This document shows positions 41,039 to 51,018 of a stretch of DNA of 64,000 bases, piece by piece; positions within the stretch are counted from its first letter, which is position 1; each line of letters starts with the position of its first letter. The translations under genes and the position numbers were made by a program. The notes beneath the pieces were generated by a model. It searched no databases. It worked only from the letters and a program-made list of their open reading frames with translations, and had not been told where the DNA came from. The DNA is from Pedobacter sp. MC2016-24. Lineage in GTDB: Bacteria > Bacteroidota > Bacteroidia > Sphingobacteriales > Sphingobacteriaceae. Location of the stretch: assembly GCF_015223055.1 (NCBI RefSeq), contig NZ_JADFBX010000006.1:248001-312000 (forward strand). Direction: 5' to 3'.

Positions 41039-41614
41039 ATGCTTGGAAAACGAATTTATACAGATGAAGAACTGCTATTGTTGATCATTGACAATAATTC
41101 ATCCGCGTTTGAGCTCATTTTTAACAAGTTTTCAGAAGAATTGCTTCGTTATGTTTACAGAAAATTAAAAAATAAGGAAGAAGCCCAGGACATTGTACAA
41201 GATGTTTTTGTGTCTCTGTTTAAAAACCGGGATAAATTAGTCGGCGTTCAAAATCTGTCCTCCTATTTGTACCGGTCTGCATTAAATAAAGTCTTCGATG
41301 TGTTTAAACACAAATATGTTGTCAATGAATATATTGCTTTGCAAGGCAATTCAGAAGGACAGTATGCGGCTGAGGGTACTGACTTTTTTATCCGGGAGCA
41401 ACTGCTTAAAAAGATCATTGACAGCAGTATTGAGAAAATGCCTCCTAAAATGAAGGAGATTTTTTTACTTAAAAAATACGAGTATTTAAGTACCAGGCAG
41501 ATTGCAGAAAAACTAGGTGTATCTGAGCTCACGGTATCTACACAGCTGAAAAGAGCCACAAAAATACTCCGCTTAAACATCGATAAATTTATCCTGCTGT
41601 ATTTATTGATGTAA
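41039..41614 (+). CDS. ECF RNA polymerase sigma factor (FecI-like)
   Basis: A 191-residue sigma-70 family factor with region 2 (AQDIVQDVFVSLFKNRDKL and SSYLYRSALNKVFDVFKHK) and region 4 (LSTRQIAEKLGVSELTVSTQLKRATKIL). No region 3, as in ECF factors. It is followed by a FecR anti-sigma gene and a SusC gene whose product has an N-terminal STN signalling domain. In such sets the outer-membrane transporter signals through FecR to release the sigma factor, which transcribes the transport genes. Confidence 0.94.
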   Translation: MLGKRIYTDEELLLLIIDNNSSAFELIFNKFSEELLRYVYRKLKNKEEAQDIVQDVFVSLFKNRDKLVGVQNLSSYLYRSALNKVFDVFKHKYVVNEYIALQGNSEGQYAAEGTDFFIREQLLKKIIDSSIEKMPPKMKEIFLLKKYEYLSTRQIAEKLGVSELTVSTQLKRATKILRLNIDKFILLYLLM

Positions 41615-41679
41615 AAAATAAATAAGCTTGTACCCAATTCATTCTGTTCGCTCGTCTTATCATCAAAAGCAACAGTTTG

Positions 41680-42831
41680 ATGAAGCAACAAGACCTAAAA
41701 AAGATCTTCAACAATATAAAATCAGGAACGGCCAGTCCCAAAGAAATAGCATCCATGAAGCAATGGCTTCATCAATTTAATCTTGAGGCTGATGTTGATC
41801 TTTCTGTAAAAGAGGTTAAACAGATCCAAAGCCAAATCTGGCAAAATATGGCTGCTGAATTGAATATTCAGTCGTCAAAAACCCATATGCACTGGATTCG
41901 GTATGCCAGTGCTGCAGCAGCGGTTTTAATAGGGCTGATGTTGTTTTTATTTCACCGGCCAGGCTTTGATAGCCGTCTTAGTTTAAATAACCCAACTGTA
42001 CGTCAGGATAAATTACCTGGAAGTATCAAAGCGCATGTTACCCTGGCAGATGGTACTTCGATTAACATCGATGAGGCCAATAAGCAGTCTCTTCTAAATA
42101 CCGCAGGGATTAAAATCAAGAAAGCTAAGGACGGAACCGTAATTTACAAATTGTCTGCCGAAAAACAGGTAAGCAGCAGTGTGAAGTACAGTACAATTTA
42201 TACGCCGAAGGGTGGGCGGTTTAACCTGGAATTGCCGGATGGTACACTGGTGATGTTGAATGCTTCCTCATCATTCACGTATCCAACAGTTTTTGATGAA
42301 CAGGAAAGAAGTGTAGAGTTGTCCGGGGAGGCTTTCTTTCATGTCAGCAAACAGCATAAAGCTGGAAAAAACATTCCTTTTTACGTTAAAACCTTACGTC
42401 AAAAAATCGAAGTACTGGGTACCCAGTTTAATGTCTCATCTTACGCAGATGACGACTTTACGGCGACAACTTTGCTCGAGGGTAAAGTTCGTGTCAATAT
42501 GCTGAACGGCGCTGATCTGCGTATACTCGCACCTGGAGAACAATCTGTACTAACCAACAGCAGTAATAGCATCAGAGTGAGCAGGGTCAATGTAGAAAGT
42601 ACGGTGGCCTGGAAAGATGGTCAGTTTTTATTCGAAGATGCTTACCTGAAAGAAATACTGCTTAGCCTGTCCAGGTGGTATGATGTTAAAGTTAACCTGA
42701 ACAATTTACCTAAAACCCGCTATACGATTTTCATTTCCAGAGAAAGTAAGCTGTCTTCTGTTTTGAAAATGCTGGATAAGACTGGCGATCTGAAATTCAA
42801 ACTCATTAACAACACGATAGAAATTAATTAA
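41680..42831 (+). CDS. FecR-family anti-sigma factor
   Basis: A 383-residue inner-membrane regulator. The cytoplasmic N-terminal part (about 1-66) binds the sigma factor. One membrane helix lies near 68-89 (YASAAAAVLIGLMLFLF). The periplasmic FecR domain contains YTPKGGRFNLELPDGT and ERSVELSGEAFFHV, and the C-terminal 70 residues (YLKEILLSLSRWYDVKVNL) are the DUF4974 domain found in Bacteroidota FecR. A TTG at 41677 precedes the chosen ATG by one codon. It lies 65 bp after the sigma gene and before susC. Confidence 0.94.
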   Translation: MKQQDLKKIFNNIKSGTASPKEIASMKQWLHQFNLEADVDLSVKEVKQIQSQIWQNMAAELNIQSSKTHMHWIRYASAAAAVLIGLMLFLFHRPGFDSRLSLNNPTVRQDKLPGSIKAHVTLADGTSINIDEANKQSLLNTAGIKIKKAKDGTVIYKLSAEKQVSSSVKYSTIYTPKGGRFNLELPDGTLVMLNASSSFTYPTVFDEQERSVELSGEAFFHVSKQHKAGKNIPFYVKTLRQKIEVLGTQFNVSSYADDDFTATTLLEGKVRVNMLNGADLRILAPGEQSVLTNSSNSIRVSRVNVESTVAWKDGQFLFEDAYLKEILLSLSRWYDVKVNLNNLPKTRYTIFISRESKLSSVLKMLDKTGDLKFKLINNTIEIN

Positions 42832-42905
42832 TCAGCCTATGTAGAAATTTAACCCGAACCCAAAATGCTGTTGTCCAGATAACAGCTGTAGAGCAATTCC
42901 ATAAC

Positions 42906-42935
42906 CTCGGTGAGCTTATCCTCCTAAGCACTGAG
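42906..42935 (+). promoter_or_regulatory. Leader hairpin before susC
   Basis: CTCGGTG-AG-CTTA (42906-42918) pairs with TAAGCACTGAG (42925-42935) around a TCCTCC loop, 35 bp before the start codon. A smaller 6-bp hairpin lies further upstream near 42868-42888. Role unknown. Confidence 0.35.
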
Positions 42936-42969
42936 ATTTAAACCTAAACAAACACTAAAACCACAATTT

Positions 42970-45900
42970 ATGAAGTTTAACTGCCTGTGCAATTTTTTGT
43001 ACAGATTGAAAGGATATGTAAGCTATTCTAACGATCCGTCATTAAAAATATTAAGAGTTGCGAAGCTAGTCTTATTGATTATTGTCGCACTTTCGTTTCA
43101 GCTTTCAGCCAAAAGCTATTCACAAAGCATCACTTTATCTACTAAAAACACCTCCTTAGTATCAGTTTTAAGGGAGATCAGAAAGCAAAGTGGTTACAAA
43201 TTAATTTACAATACCGATCTATTGGAAAAAGCCCGCCCGGTATCTGTGGTAATCAAAAACGCTTCCATCAACGAGGCTTTAGATAAGGTCATGAATGATC
43301 AGCCTATGGATTATGAAATCGAAAATGAAACCATTCTGATACAACCCAAACGGATGCCAATCACTGTTGCTATAAGCCAAAGTGCCCAGCAGGTTGTTAC
43401 AGGCAAGGTTTTGGATGAGGGTAAATTGCCATTGCCGGGAGCGATTATTCATGAAAAGGATACCCGAAACCAAGCGGTATCCAATGATAAAGGTGAGTTT
43501 AAAATCACGGTGTCAAGATCAGGTGCTACCTTAGTCATCAGTTATATCGGCTTTATCGCCCGGGAGATCCCAGCCAGTGGCGCAAATCTGGAAATTGTAT
43601 TGAAATCGAAAGAAAATAGCCTGAGCCAGGTGGTTATTACAGGATTTCAAAAAGTGGATGCTAAGAAATTTACTGGATCTGTAAGTCAGGTAGATCTGAA
43701 AACCATCGACCGCTCTGGTTCTATTGATGTATCCAGGATGCTTCAGGGGGCTGCTGCTGGTGTTAGCGTACAGAATGTTTCGGGAACTTTTGGTGCAACG
43801 CCAAAAATCCGTATCCGTGGAAATGCATCCATCAGTGCAAACCAGGAACCGCTATATGTGGTAAATGGCGTGCCGATTACTACACCTTCAAGTGTGAATG
43901 TGAGTCAGCTTTATTCCGGGGATCCGGCAAGTTTACTTGGATCTGCAATTGCAGGCTTAAATGCACAGGATATTGAAGATATCGTCATTTTAAAGGATGG
44001 TTCTGCCACCTCTCTTTATGGAACAAGGGCTGCAAATGGGGTGATCTCTATTACCACCAAATCAGGTAAAAAAAATCAACGCAACATCAATTACAGTACG
44101 GCCTTGTCTTACGGCATCAAGCCAAAGATCAAGAATTATAATGTCATGGATTCTTATCAGGAGATGGATTTTTATAATGAGCTTTACAGCAGGGGATACT
44201 TTGCCAATTCCAATTGGCCGGCTACCACAGGTGCATTTACAGAAACTTACCGCCAGTATGCATTGCGGGAGATCAACCTGGATCAGGCTTACACTGAACT
44301 GGACCGATCCGCCAAGGCAAATACAGACTGGTTTGATGTTTTGTTTAAAAACAACCTGGTTCAGGAACATAACCTCTCGTTTTCTGGTGGTGGTGAGAAA
44401 AATACTTATTATTTATCAGGTAGCTACGCAAATGACAATGGTCAGGCAATGGGTTTCAATATGGATCGGTTTACCACAGATTTCAGGTCTGTCTTTAACC
44501 TGACCCCGAAAATTGATCTGGATTTGGACCTGAACTGGAACATGCGCCATCAGGCTACGCCAGGTACTTTAAATAGTGAAACCTCTTATTCGGAGGTCAA
44601 CCGTGCATTTGAAATTAACCCAACGCTATATGCAATGAATACCAGTAGGTCTATGTATCCCTATAATCCGGATGGATCGTATAAGTATTACCTCAACAAT
44701 TATGCTCCTTTCAATATCATAGAAGAGCTGAATGAAAATTTTACCAAACTGAAAGTCCAGACTGTGCAATTGATGGTTAAGCCTACAGTTAAGATTTTTC
44801 CATTTTTAACCTACCAGGGAACACTTTCCGTTCGGAAATCCAGTGTGGGTTATGATCATATCATGACCGAACGTTCCAATTTAGCCAATGCTTACCGGGT
44901 TGACTACAATGATGTATTGAGAACTGCAAATACGCTGCTATACAAAGACCCTACAGATCCTTTGTCTGTACCGGAAAGTATATTGCCCAAAGGTGGATTT
45001 ATCTATGCCAGGAATAATACCAATGATTATTATTTCATCAGGAATATGTTGAGCTTCAACAAAACCTGGACTAAACATTCCCTGAATGCCGCTGGAGGTA
45101 TGGATGTGAGCAGCGACCGCACAGACTATAAATATACTAAAGGGATAGGCTATATGTATTACGGTGGAAAAATCATTTCACCAAGCACACTTGCTTATAA
45201 GCAATCCGTCCAAAAAGATGACCGGCTGTATATCGAGTCTTTTGTCAATAAAACTATGGTGGGGTATTATTCCAACTTTCAGTATTCTTACCTCAACAGG
45301 TACAATATGGAAGGCGGTATGCGTTTAGACGCCAGTAACATGTTTGGAAAACTGAACCGTTCTAAATTTTTACCAAGTTATAACCTGGGCTTATCCTGGA
45401 ACGTGGATCGGGAACCGATTCTGATTGCCTTAAATTCGGCACAGAAAATAGATTATCTGAAACTGAGGGCCAGTTATGCCTTAAGGGGAAATGCCTTTGA
45501 GGGCTCGCCTACAAGGAATGCATTATACATTAACAAAACCAGATTGGATGAAGAGAACAGTGAGGTTGGGATTAATGTATCTTCTCCGGAACTCTTTAAC
45601 CTGAACTGGGAAAAGGATTACATCAGTAATTTCGGTGTTGATTTAGGTTTATTTGGCCGATTGAGCCTTACAGCCGAATACTATTCACGTAAAAATAAAA
45701 ACCTGGTAAATACAGTGAATGTGGCCCAGGAAGAAGGCTTTACAACCAAGACCATCAACTTTGCCAGCATGACCAATAAAGGGGTGGATCTGATGTTGGG
45801 AATGAAAGACATTTTAAACCAACGGAACCTGAAATGGGATGTCAATTTCATTTACGGCTATACGAAGAACAAGGTGGAAAAAGGCGAATTGGAATCGGCA

Positions 45901-46611
45901 TTATTGTCCCAGATTACCCGTTCTACAGGATACCCGCTTAACGGTTATCCGTTGGAAGGCATTTATGCCTATCGTTTTAATGGTTTGAACCAGGATGGCA
46001 GACCAACCTTTTTAAGAGGCGATCAGGTGATGAACGGCATCATTACTTCTGAAAAAGACCGGTCACTTGTCGAGTTTTTGGGAACCAGACAACCAACAAC
46101 CACAGGTTCTGTTTCCAGCAATATTTCTTATAAAGGTTTTGACTTCAGGGTATTCCTGACTTATGCAACGGGTCACAAAGTATTTATGAGCCCGATTGCG
46201 CAGCGTTCTTATGTAGATAACATGTCTACTTCCGGCGATTTGGCGTACCGCTGGGGTGCATCTGGTGATGAGAATTTTACCAATATCCCAGGCCTGCTGA
46301 GCAGCATTCAGCGAACTTACCTGGCTACAGTTTCAAACATGGACGAAATCGCTTATAACAGAAGTGATTTCAGGGTGGCAAGTGGAAATAACCTGCGCTT
46401 AAGTGAGCTCATGTTCTCTTACGATTTCGATAAAAAGTTTTTACGCAAACTGGAAGCTGTTAAAAATGTAAGGTTAACCTTATCAGCAAATAATGTGTAT
46501 TACTGGGCGAGTAAAAAGTTAAGAGGGGTAGACCCGGATTTACTACTGGCTGGTGGTGTTGCCTTACCTAACCCAAGATCATATTCACTAAGACTATCTG
46601 TTGGCCTATAA
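42970..46611 (+). CDS. SusC/RagA-family TonB-dependent transporter with STN domain
   Basis: A 1213-residue outer-membrane transporter. After a long signal segment (hydrophobic part about residues 30-50) comes the STN signalling domain (about 50-118: SITLSTKNTSLVSVLREI, then ILIQPK). Next a carboxypeptidase-regulatory-like domain (VVTGKVLDEGKLPLPGAIIHEK) and the plug (VVITGFQKVDAKKFTGSVSQV, RIRGNASISANQEPLYVVNG, VLKDGSATSLYGTRAANGVI). The rest is the 22-strand barrel ending in SYSLRLSVGL with a terminal hydrophobic residue. The STN domain marks it as a transducer acting on the upstream FecR. The cargo is not revealed by sequence. Confidence 0.96.
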   Translation: MKFNCLCNFLYRLKGYVSYSNDPSLKILRVAKLVLLIIVALSFQLSAKSYSQSITLSTKNTSLVSVLREIRKQSGYKLIYNTDLLEKARPVSVVIKNASINEALDKVMNDQPMDYEIENETILIQPKRMPITVAISQSAQQVVTGKVLDEGKLPLPGAIIHEKDTRNQAVSNDKGEFKITVSRSGATLVISYIGFIAREIPASGANLEIVLKSKENSLSQVVITGFQKVDAKKFTGSVSQVDLKTIDRSGSIDVSRMLQGAAAGVSVQNVSGTFGATPKIRIRGNASISANQEPLYVVNGVPITTPSSVNVSQLYSGDPASLLGSAIAGLNAQDIEDIVILKDGSATSLYGTRAANGVISITTKSGKKNQRNINYSTALSYGIKPKIKNYNVMDSYQEMDFYNELYSRGYFANSNWPATTGAFTETYRQYALREINLDQAYTELDRSAKANTDWFDVLFKNNLVQEHNLSFSGGGEKNTYYLSGSYANDNGQAMGFNMDRFTTDFRSVFNLTPKIDLDLDLNWNMRHQATPGTLNSETSYSEVNRAFEINPTLYAMNTSRSMYPYNPDGSYKYYLNNYAPFNIIEELNENFTKLKVQTVQLMVKPTVKIFPFLTYQGTLSVRKSSVGYDHIMTERSNLANAYRVDYNDVLRTANTLLYKDPTDPLSVPESILPKGGFIYARNNTNDYYFIRNMLSFNKTWTKHSLNAAGGMDVSSDRTDYKYTKGIGYMYYGGKIISPSTLAYKQSVQKDDRLYIESFVNKTMVGYYSNFQYSYLNRYNMEGGMRLDASNMFGKLNRSKFLPSYNLGLSWNVDREPILIALNSAQKIDYLKLRASYALRGNAFEGSPTRNALYINKTRLDEENSEVGINVSSPELFNLNWEKDYISNFGVDLGLFGRLSLTAEYYSRKNKNLVNTVNVAQEEGFTTKTINFASMTNKGVDLMLGMKDILNQRNLKWDVNFIYGYTKNKVEKGELESALLSQITRSTGYPLNGYPLEGIYAYRFNGLNQDGRPTFLRGDQVMNGIITSEKDRSLVEFLGTRQPTTTGSVSSNISYKGFDFRVFLTYATGHKVFMSPIAQRSYVDNMSTSGDLAYRWGASGDENFTNIPGLLSSIQRTYLATVSNMDEIAYNRSDFRVASGNNLRLSELMFSYDFDKKFLRKLEAVKNVRLTLSANNVYYWASKKLRGVDPDLLLAGGVALPNPRSYSLRLSVGL

Positions 46612-46622
46612 TTTAATTGACT

Positions 46623-48077
46623 ATGAAACTGAAATATATATATATCGCAATAACTGCAACGGTGTTGTTTACATCTTGTAAAAAATTAATTGATCAGCCT
46701 TACGATAACCGGTTGGAATTAAAGGCGGCTGCCGATTACGAAGGTTTGGTGATTCAGGCCTATCCTGAGCGGCAGGATATGTTTACGGATATACTCACTG
46801 ATGACTATCATCATTATGCCGGCACCATGCAAGCCAGTATGGGACCAAGGTATTTACCGATTTTCATGTATAAAGACGATTATCAGGAAGGTACAGCTGC
46901 TTCACCTCAACCGGCTTATGCCCATTACTACAGTAAAATATACCTGGTCAATAATGTCATTGACGAAGTGATGAAAGGCACAGGTGATGAGACATATAAA
47001 AAGGCAATCCGGGGCGAAGCACTGATGATCAGGGCATATTGTTACTTTAGCCTGGTCAATTTGTTTGGAATGCATTACAATCCCGCAACCTCTGCTACCG
47101 ATTTGGGGGTACCCTTGCTGACAGAAGTCGCGACTGCCAACCGGCCAACTTTCCCCAGAAGTACGGTAAAGGAGATTTACGATCAGATTGACAAGGACAT
47201 TACTGAAGGTTTAAGTTTGATGAAAGCAGGTTCTGCTTTTTTGAGAACCAATCCGTATCGCTTTAGCTTAATCAGTGCCAATGCATTTATTGCCCGGGTA
47301 AACCTGTATAAAGGTAACTGGGAAGAGACTGTTAAATATGCCAATCAGGTTGTGCAGGAAAAAGGCATTGTGGTTCGCGACCTGGATAAAGACATCACCA
47401 TCCTGACTACAACATCTATTGCCAACTTTGCCCTTCAGTATATGGATCCTTCTACGCATCCTAATATTTTACTGGCCAGTCAGACCAATGTGTTCCTGGT
47501 TACTCCTGTGGGCTTTAGGCTGGGTGGTTTTTATCCTGCATTAATTTACACTTACGGCACTTCGATGTTTACCAATACCGACAACCGGAGAAGATTAATC
47601 TCTACAGGTGGAACAGTAATCGACAGTGTTTCTGTATACGTAAAATATGCGCCACAACCCAATCAACCCGGTGTTGGTGTCGGCCGATACGATTGTTTCA
47701 CTATGGAAGAAGTTTTGTTAAATCGTGCAGAAGCCAATCTCAAAAAAGCCAATCCGGATATTGCTGCAGCGATGCGGGACGTTGAAGAGATCAGAAAGAA
47801 GCGCTTTACTTCCTATGCGCCTTTAAGTACCACTGGATTGACTGTTGATCAGGCGCTCACACTGGTTTTACGAGAACGCAGACTGGAGTTACTGGGACAA
47901 GGCCTGCGATGGTATGATGTGAAACGTCTGGGTATACAGGTAGAACACCGTTTGATAAGATATGCAGCATCAACAGGTACGATTCTGGTTCCAAATGATA
48001 AACGGACAGCTTTACAGATCCCCCTGACTGCAAGGATTGGCAATCCGGCCCTGGAAAATCAATTAAATCCAAGATAA
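46623..48077 (+). CDS. SusD/RagB-family surface lipoprotein
   Basis: A 484-residue substrate-binding lipoprotein that caps the SusC barrel. Lipobox is LFTSC with the cysteine near residue 19. The TPR-like helical frame shows RGEALMIRAYCYFSLVNLFG and the C-terminal ELLGQGLRWYDVKRLGI, both standard for the family. A TTG at 46617 keeps the frame open, but ATG at 46623 is preferred. It is the second gene of the import pair, 11 bp after susC. Confidence 0.95.
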   Translation: MKLKYIYIAITATVLFTSCKKLIDQPYDNRLELKAAADYEGLVIQAYPERQDMFTDILTDDYHHYAGTMQASMGPRYLPIFMYKDDYQEGTAASPQPAYAHYYSKIYLVNNVIDEVMKGTGDETYKKAIRGEALMIRAYCYFSLVNLFGMHYNPATSATDLGVPLLTEVATANRPTFPRSTVKEIYDQIDKDITEGLSLMKAGSAFLRTNPYRFSLISANAFIARVNLYKGNWEETVKYANQVVQEKGIVVRDLDKDITILTTTSIANFALQYMDPSTHPNILLASQTNVFLVTPVGFRLGGFYPALIYTYGTSMFTNTDNRRRLISTGGTVIDSVSVYVKYAPQPNQPGVGVGRYDCFTMEEVLLNRAEANLKKANPDIAAAMRDVEEIRKKRFTSYAPLSTTGLTVDQALTLVLRERRLELLGQGLRWYDVKRLGIQVEHRLIRYAASTGTILVPNDKRTALQIPLTARIGNPALENQLNPR

Positions 48078-48085
48078 ATTTAAAT

Positions 48086-48961
48086 ATGACTATGATGAAA
48101 AAGCTAATGATAATGGCCACCGTAGCCCTTTTTATAGGTGGTGTTTTTGGATGTAAAAAAGGAAATCCTACAGGAGAGTTTCAGGCTAATGTTGATTATT
48201 TTGAGGTTCGGGACAAGCCTAAATACCTGTGGAACGAACTGGATTATTTATGTGATTCGATCCATAAAGAATATGGGGTGAAAGTGATTTATGAATACAA
48301 TCAGCGGACGATTGCGGGAACGACATTTTTTGTTCCGGCAGATTATACAAAAGCGCTGGCTTATACCCGCATTATGATCAAAGGCTTTTGGTTGAAGCCT
48401 TTGAAAGAGAATTTTCCGCAATATTTTACCAAGGAAACGCCGATAGAATTTATCGAAGTTGGAGGCTTTATTCATTTCAATGACATTACCAGTGCCGGAG
48501 CGGCGGCCGGAGCAGGTTTAAATGCCCAGTTTTACAGGCTTGGAATGGGAGGGGTTAACAATTTTAATAAAAATGATAAGGCCTGGTTATTTGATCATAT
48601 TGTGACTTTATATCACGAGCATGCACATGAACAGGATCATAAATACGGCCGCGGAGAATTGTACGATCGGGTGTCGCTTGGTGATTATTATGGACTTAGT
48701 TATACCTCCAGATCAGTAGCGCAGTCCAATTTGGACGGTTTCTTTAAGCCGTATGGAGGTTATGCACCTGAAGAAGACTTTGCAACATCTGTAGAAAGTA
48801 TGGCCCGGTTTACTAAAGCAGAGGTCGATCTGATGACCAGTAAAAATCCTAAGCTGGCTACCAAATACAGGATGGTATACAAGTATTATCTGGACAAGGG
48901 AATGGACTTGCATAAGTTACATGATGTACTCGATTCTGTAGTGTATAAAACTGTTTATTAA
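48086..48961 (+). CDS. Import-associated zinc metallohydrolase lipoprotein
   Basis: A 291-residue lipoprotein (lipobox VFGC near residue 23) with a zinc site LYHEHAHEQDH, an HExxH form, and a likely third ligand in EEDFATSVESMA. It fits the family described as substrate import-associated zinc metallohydrolase lipoprotein, encoded beside SusC/SusD pairs. It may cleave a peptide or protein before import. Two in-frame ATG codons near 48092 are alternative starts. It lies 8 bp after susD. Confidence 0.88.
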   Translation: MTMMKKLMIMATVALFIGGVFGCKKGNPTGEFQANVDYFEVRDKPKYLWNELDYLCDSIHKEYGVKVIYEYNQRTIAGTTFFVPADYTKALAYTRIMIKGFWLKPLKENFPQYFTKETPIEFIEVGGFIHFNDITSAGAAAGAGLNAQFYRLGMGGVNNFNKNDKAWLFDHIVTLYHEHAHEQDHKYGRGELYDRVSLGDYYGLSYTSRSVAQSNLDGFFKPYGGYAPEEDFATSVESMARFTKAEVDLMTSKNPKLATKYRMVYKYYLDKGMDLHKLHDVLDSVVYKTVY

Positions 48962-48974
48962 TCATTTAATTGTT

Positions 48975-50006
48975 ATGAAGATGAAAAGAAATTTAATCAT
49001 ACTCTACTGTATCCTCATGGTTTCTGGTTTGGCTTCCTGCGAAAAGGATGTCATTACCAACGCTGCTATGGACAGTAAAAACAGAACGGTAGAAAATACA
49101 AAGGCACTGAAAAATGTACTTCAAAACGCACCAAATGGTTGGGTAATGATGGTGAAAAGTAGTTTGAGTGCGAATGCGTATACGCCGATCGTGATGAAGT
49201 TTGACACCACTAAAAATATCGTGGACGTGAAAACGGTATACGGCATCACGGATCCAAATCCTTCATTTTTTGAAATTGATTCCGGCACAGGCAGTTTGCT
49301 GCTTACCTTTTCAACGAGTTCTATCATGACTTCTTTATTCAGGATAGGGGCAACGGCTTCTGATGTGACAGATCACATCTACAAAGTGATGAAGATTAGC
49401 GACGATAGTATTGAGATTCAAGGTTACCGCAGTGGGGCCGTTTACAAACCTGAAGGTGGTGTGACCTATAAGCTGTTTAAAAGACCCGCCAATTGGGATT
49501 GGGCAAACGCAGCCATCAGTTTGGATTTCAGCAATGCAACCTGGAGAAACGGCATCATCAACAGAGATGGTACTTTTGAATTCGAGTATATGGACGGTAC
49601 ACCGAAATTGACTTTAAAAGTGAAATTGGGTGTTTGGAGCGATGCCAGTATCACCAGTTATAGAACAAGAGATCCTTTTGTGACCAACGTTTCTGCAAAA
49701 GGTTTCTTGCCCATGTATCCTATTGTTTTTGATCATACTTTGCCAACCAGCAATACGTACAATACGACTACCGATAGGTTGTCTCCGTTAATCGGTCACA
49801 ATGCGATTGCTTATTATCCATTTACTTTTAATGCGCAAACGAATGCAAATACCATTGCTTTCGCAAGCAAGATCAAATCTCAATATTTGGTGCTTACTGG
49901 CATGACCAGAAGTGATGCTACGGCTACGGCAGCAATTGACCTGAACTTTGTTGCCTACGATAAAACAGGTGAAATATATTTGAAAGCCAAGTATAGCTTA
50001 AGATAA
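48975..50006 (+). CDS. DUF4302-type lipoprotein
   Basis: A 343-residue lipoprotein (MVSGLASC lipobox near residue 22) resembling the DUF4302 family, whose typical features are an early helix with ALKNVLQNAPNGWVMMV and a beta-rich remainder. Proteins of this type often occur after the zinc metallohydrolase gene in Bacteroidota import loci, as here. The function is unknown; a surface-exposed accessory is likely. It is the last gene of the operon, closed by a strong terminator. Confidence 0.8.
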   Translation: MKMKRNLIILYCILMVSGLASCEKDVITNAAMDSKNRTVENTKALKNVLQNAPNGWVMMVKSSLSANAYTPIVMKFDTTKNIVDVKTVYGITDPNPSFFEIDSGTGSLLLTFSTSSIMTSLFRIGATASDVTDHIYKVMKISDDSIEIQGYRSGAVYKPEGGVTYKLFKRPANWDWANAAISLDFSNATWRNGIINRDGTFEFEYMDGTPKLTLKVKLGVWSDASITSYRTRDPFVTNVSAKGFLPMYPIVFDHTLPTSNTYNTTTDRLSPLIGHNAIAYYPFTFNAQTNANTIAFASKIKSQYLVLTGMTRSDATATAAIDLNFVAYDKTGEIYLKAKYSLR

Positions 50007-50023
50007 AATTAATCGGTAAATTG

Positions 50024-50069
50024 AAAAGCCATAAGTTTTAGCCTCAGGTCAAAACTTATGGCTTTTTTT
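50024..50069 (+). terminator. Strong terminator of the import operon
   Basis: A 16-bp perfect stem (50024-50039 with 50051-50066), an 11-nt loop and a T run end 18-63 bp after the DUF4302 gene. Confidence 0.9.
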
Positions 50070-50096
50070 ATTGTATTAATACATTATAACATACTT

Positions 50097-50978
50097 ATGA
50101 ATAAAGAAATTGCATCCTATCTGGCTAATCCGGGAAAGGAATTCTCCCTTAAAGACTACAGTACCAGTTATCATGGTGACATGGATAAAGAAGCCGGAGA
50201 GGCCGGCTTAGACGAGATTAAAGAAGAATTGGCCAAGTACCAGGAAACATTGTATGCTGCAGATTCTAATTCTGTGCTCATCCTTTTTCAGGCCATGGAC
50301 GCTGCGGGCAAAGACAGCGCCATCCAGCATGTGATGTCTGGTTTAAATCCACAAGGTTGCCAGGTATACAGTTTCAAGAGTCCGACATCAAAGGAATACC
50401 AGCATGATTTTTTATGGCGCCATTACCTGGCATTACCAGAGCGGGGAAGAATCGGGATCCATAACCGATCTCATTATGAGAATGTATTGGTCTGTAAAGT
50501 ACATCCGGAGTATATCTTAAACGAAAAGATCCCAGGTTACGAGGACGTAAAGAAAATAGACAAATCATTTTGGAACAAACGTTACGAAAGCATCCGTAAT
50601 TTTGAAAGGCACCTGAGCGACAATGGCACGGTAATCATCAAGATTTTTCTATACGTTTCTAAAGAAGAGCAAAAGCAACGGTTTTTAGACCGGATCAATG
50701 ATCCGGCAAAGAACTGGAAATTTTCTTCAGCAGACATTGCAGAGCGGGGTTTGTGGAAAGATTACATGAAGGCCTATGAGGAAGCCATTCAGGAAACCTC
50801 TACAGAAAAGGCACCCTGGTATGTGATTCCAGCAGATAAGAAATGGTATGCGAGATTGGTGATTAGCAAGATTTTAGCGGATACTTTTAAAAAACTGGAT
50901 CTTAAATATCCGGTTTTGGTGAAAGAAGAAGCCAAAAAGCTGGATGATATTAAAAGCCAGCTGGAAGGTGAGGAATAG
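50097..50978 (+). CDS. Polyphosphate kinase 2-family phosphotransferase
   Basis: A 293-residue PPK2 enzyme that uses polyphosphate to phosphorylate a nucleoside mono- or diphosphate. The Walker A loop is FQAMDAAGKDSAIQHVM, and the lid region reads RIGIHNRSHYENVLVCKVHPE, close to the RIGIFNRSYYE motif of PPK2 class III but with His and His replacing Phe and Tyr. The C-terminal part has the WKFSSADIAERGLWKDYMKAYE motif. The frame is open from 50058, inside the terminator, so ATG at 50097 is used. It is the only gene of its unit. Confidence 0.92.
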   Translation: MNKEIASYLANPGKEFSLKDYSTSYHGDMDKEAGEAGLDEIKEELAKYQETLYAADSNSVLILFQAMDAAGKDSAIQHVMSGLNPQGCQVYSFKSPTSKEYQHDFLWRHYLALPERGRIGIHNRSHYENVLVCKVHPEYILNEKIPGYEDVKKIDKSFWNKRYESIRNFERHLSDNGTVIIKIFLYVSKEEQKQRFLDRINDPAKNWKFSSADIAERGLWKDYMKAYEEAIQETSTEKAPWYVIPADKKWYARLVISKILADTFKKLDLKYPVLVKEEAKKLDDIKSQLEGEE

Positions 50979-51018
50979 GTAATTCTAATAAAAAAAGCAT
51001 TTCTAATTTTAATGCGAA

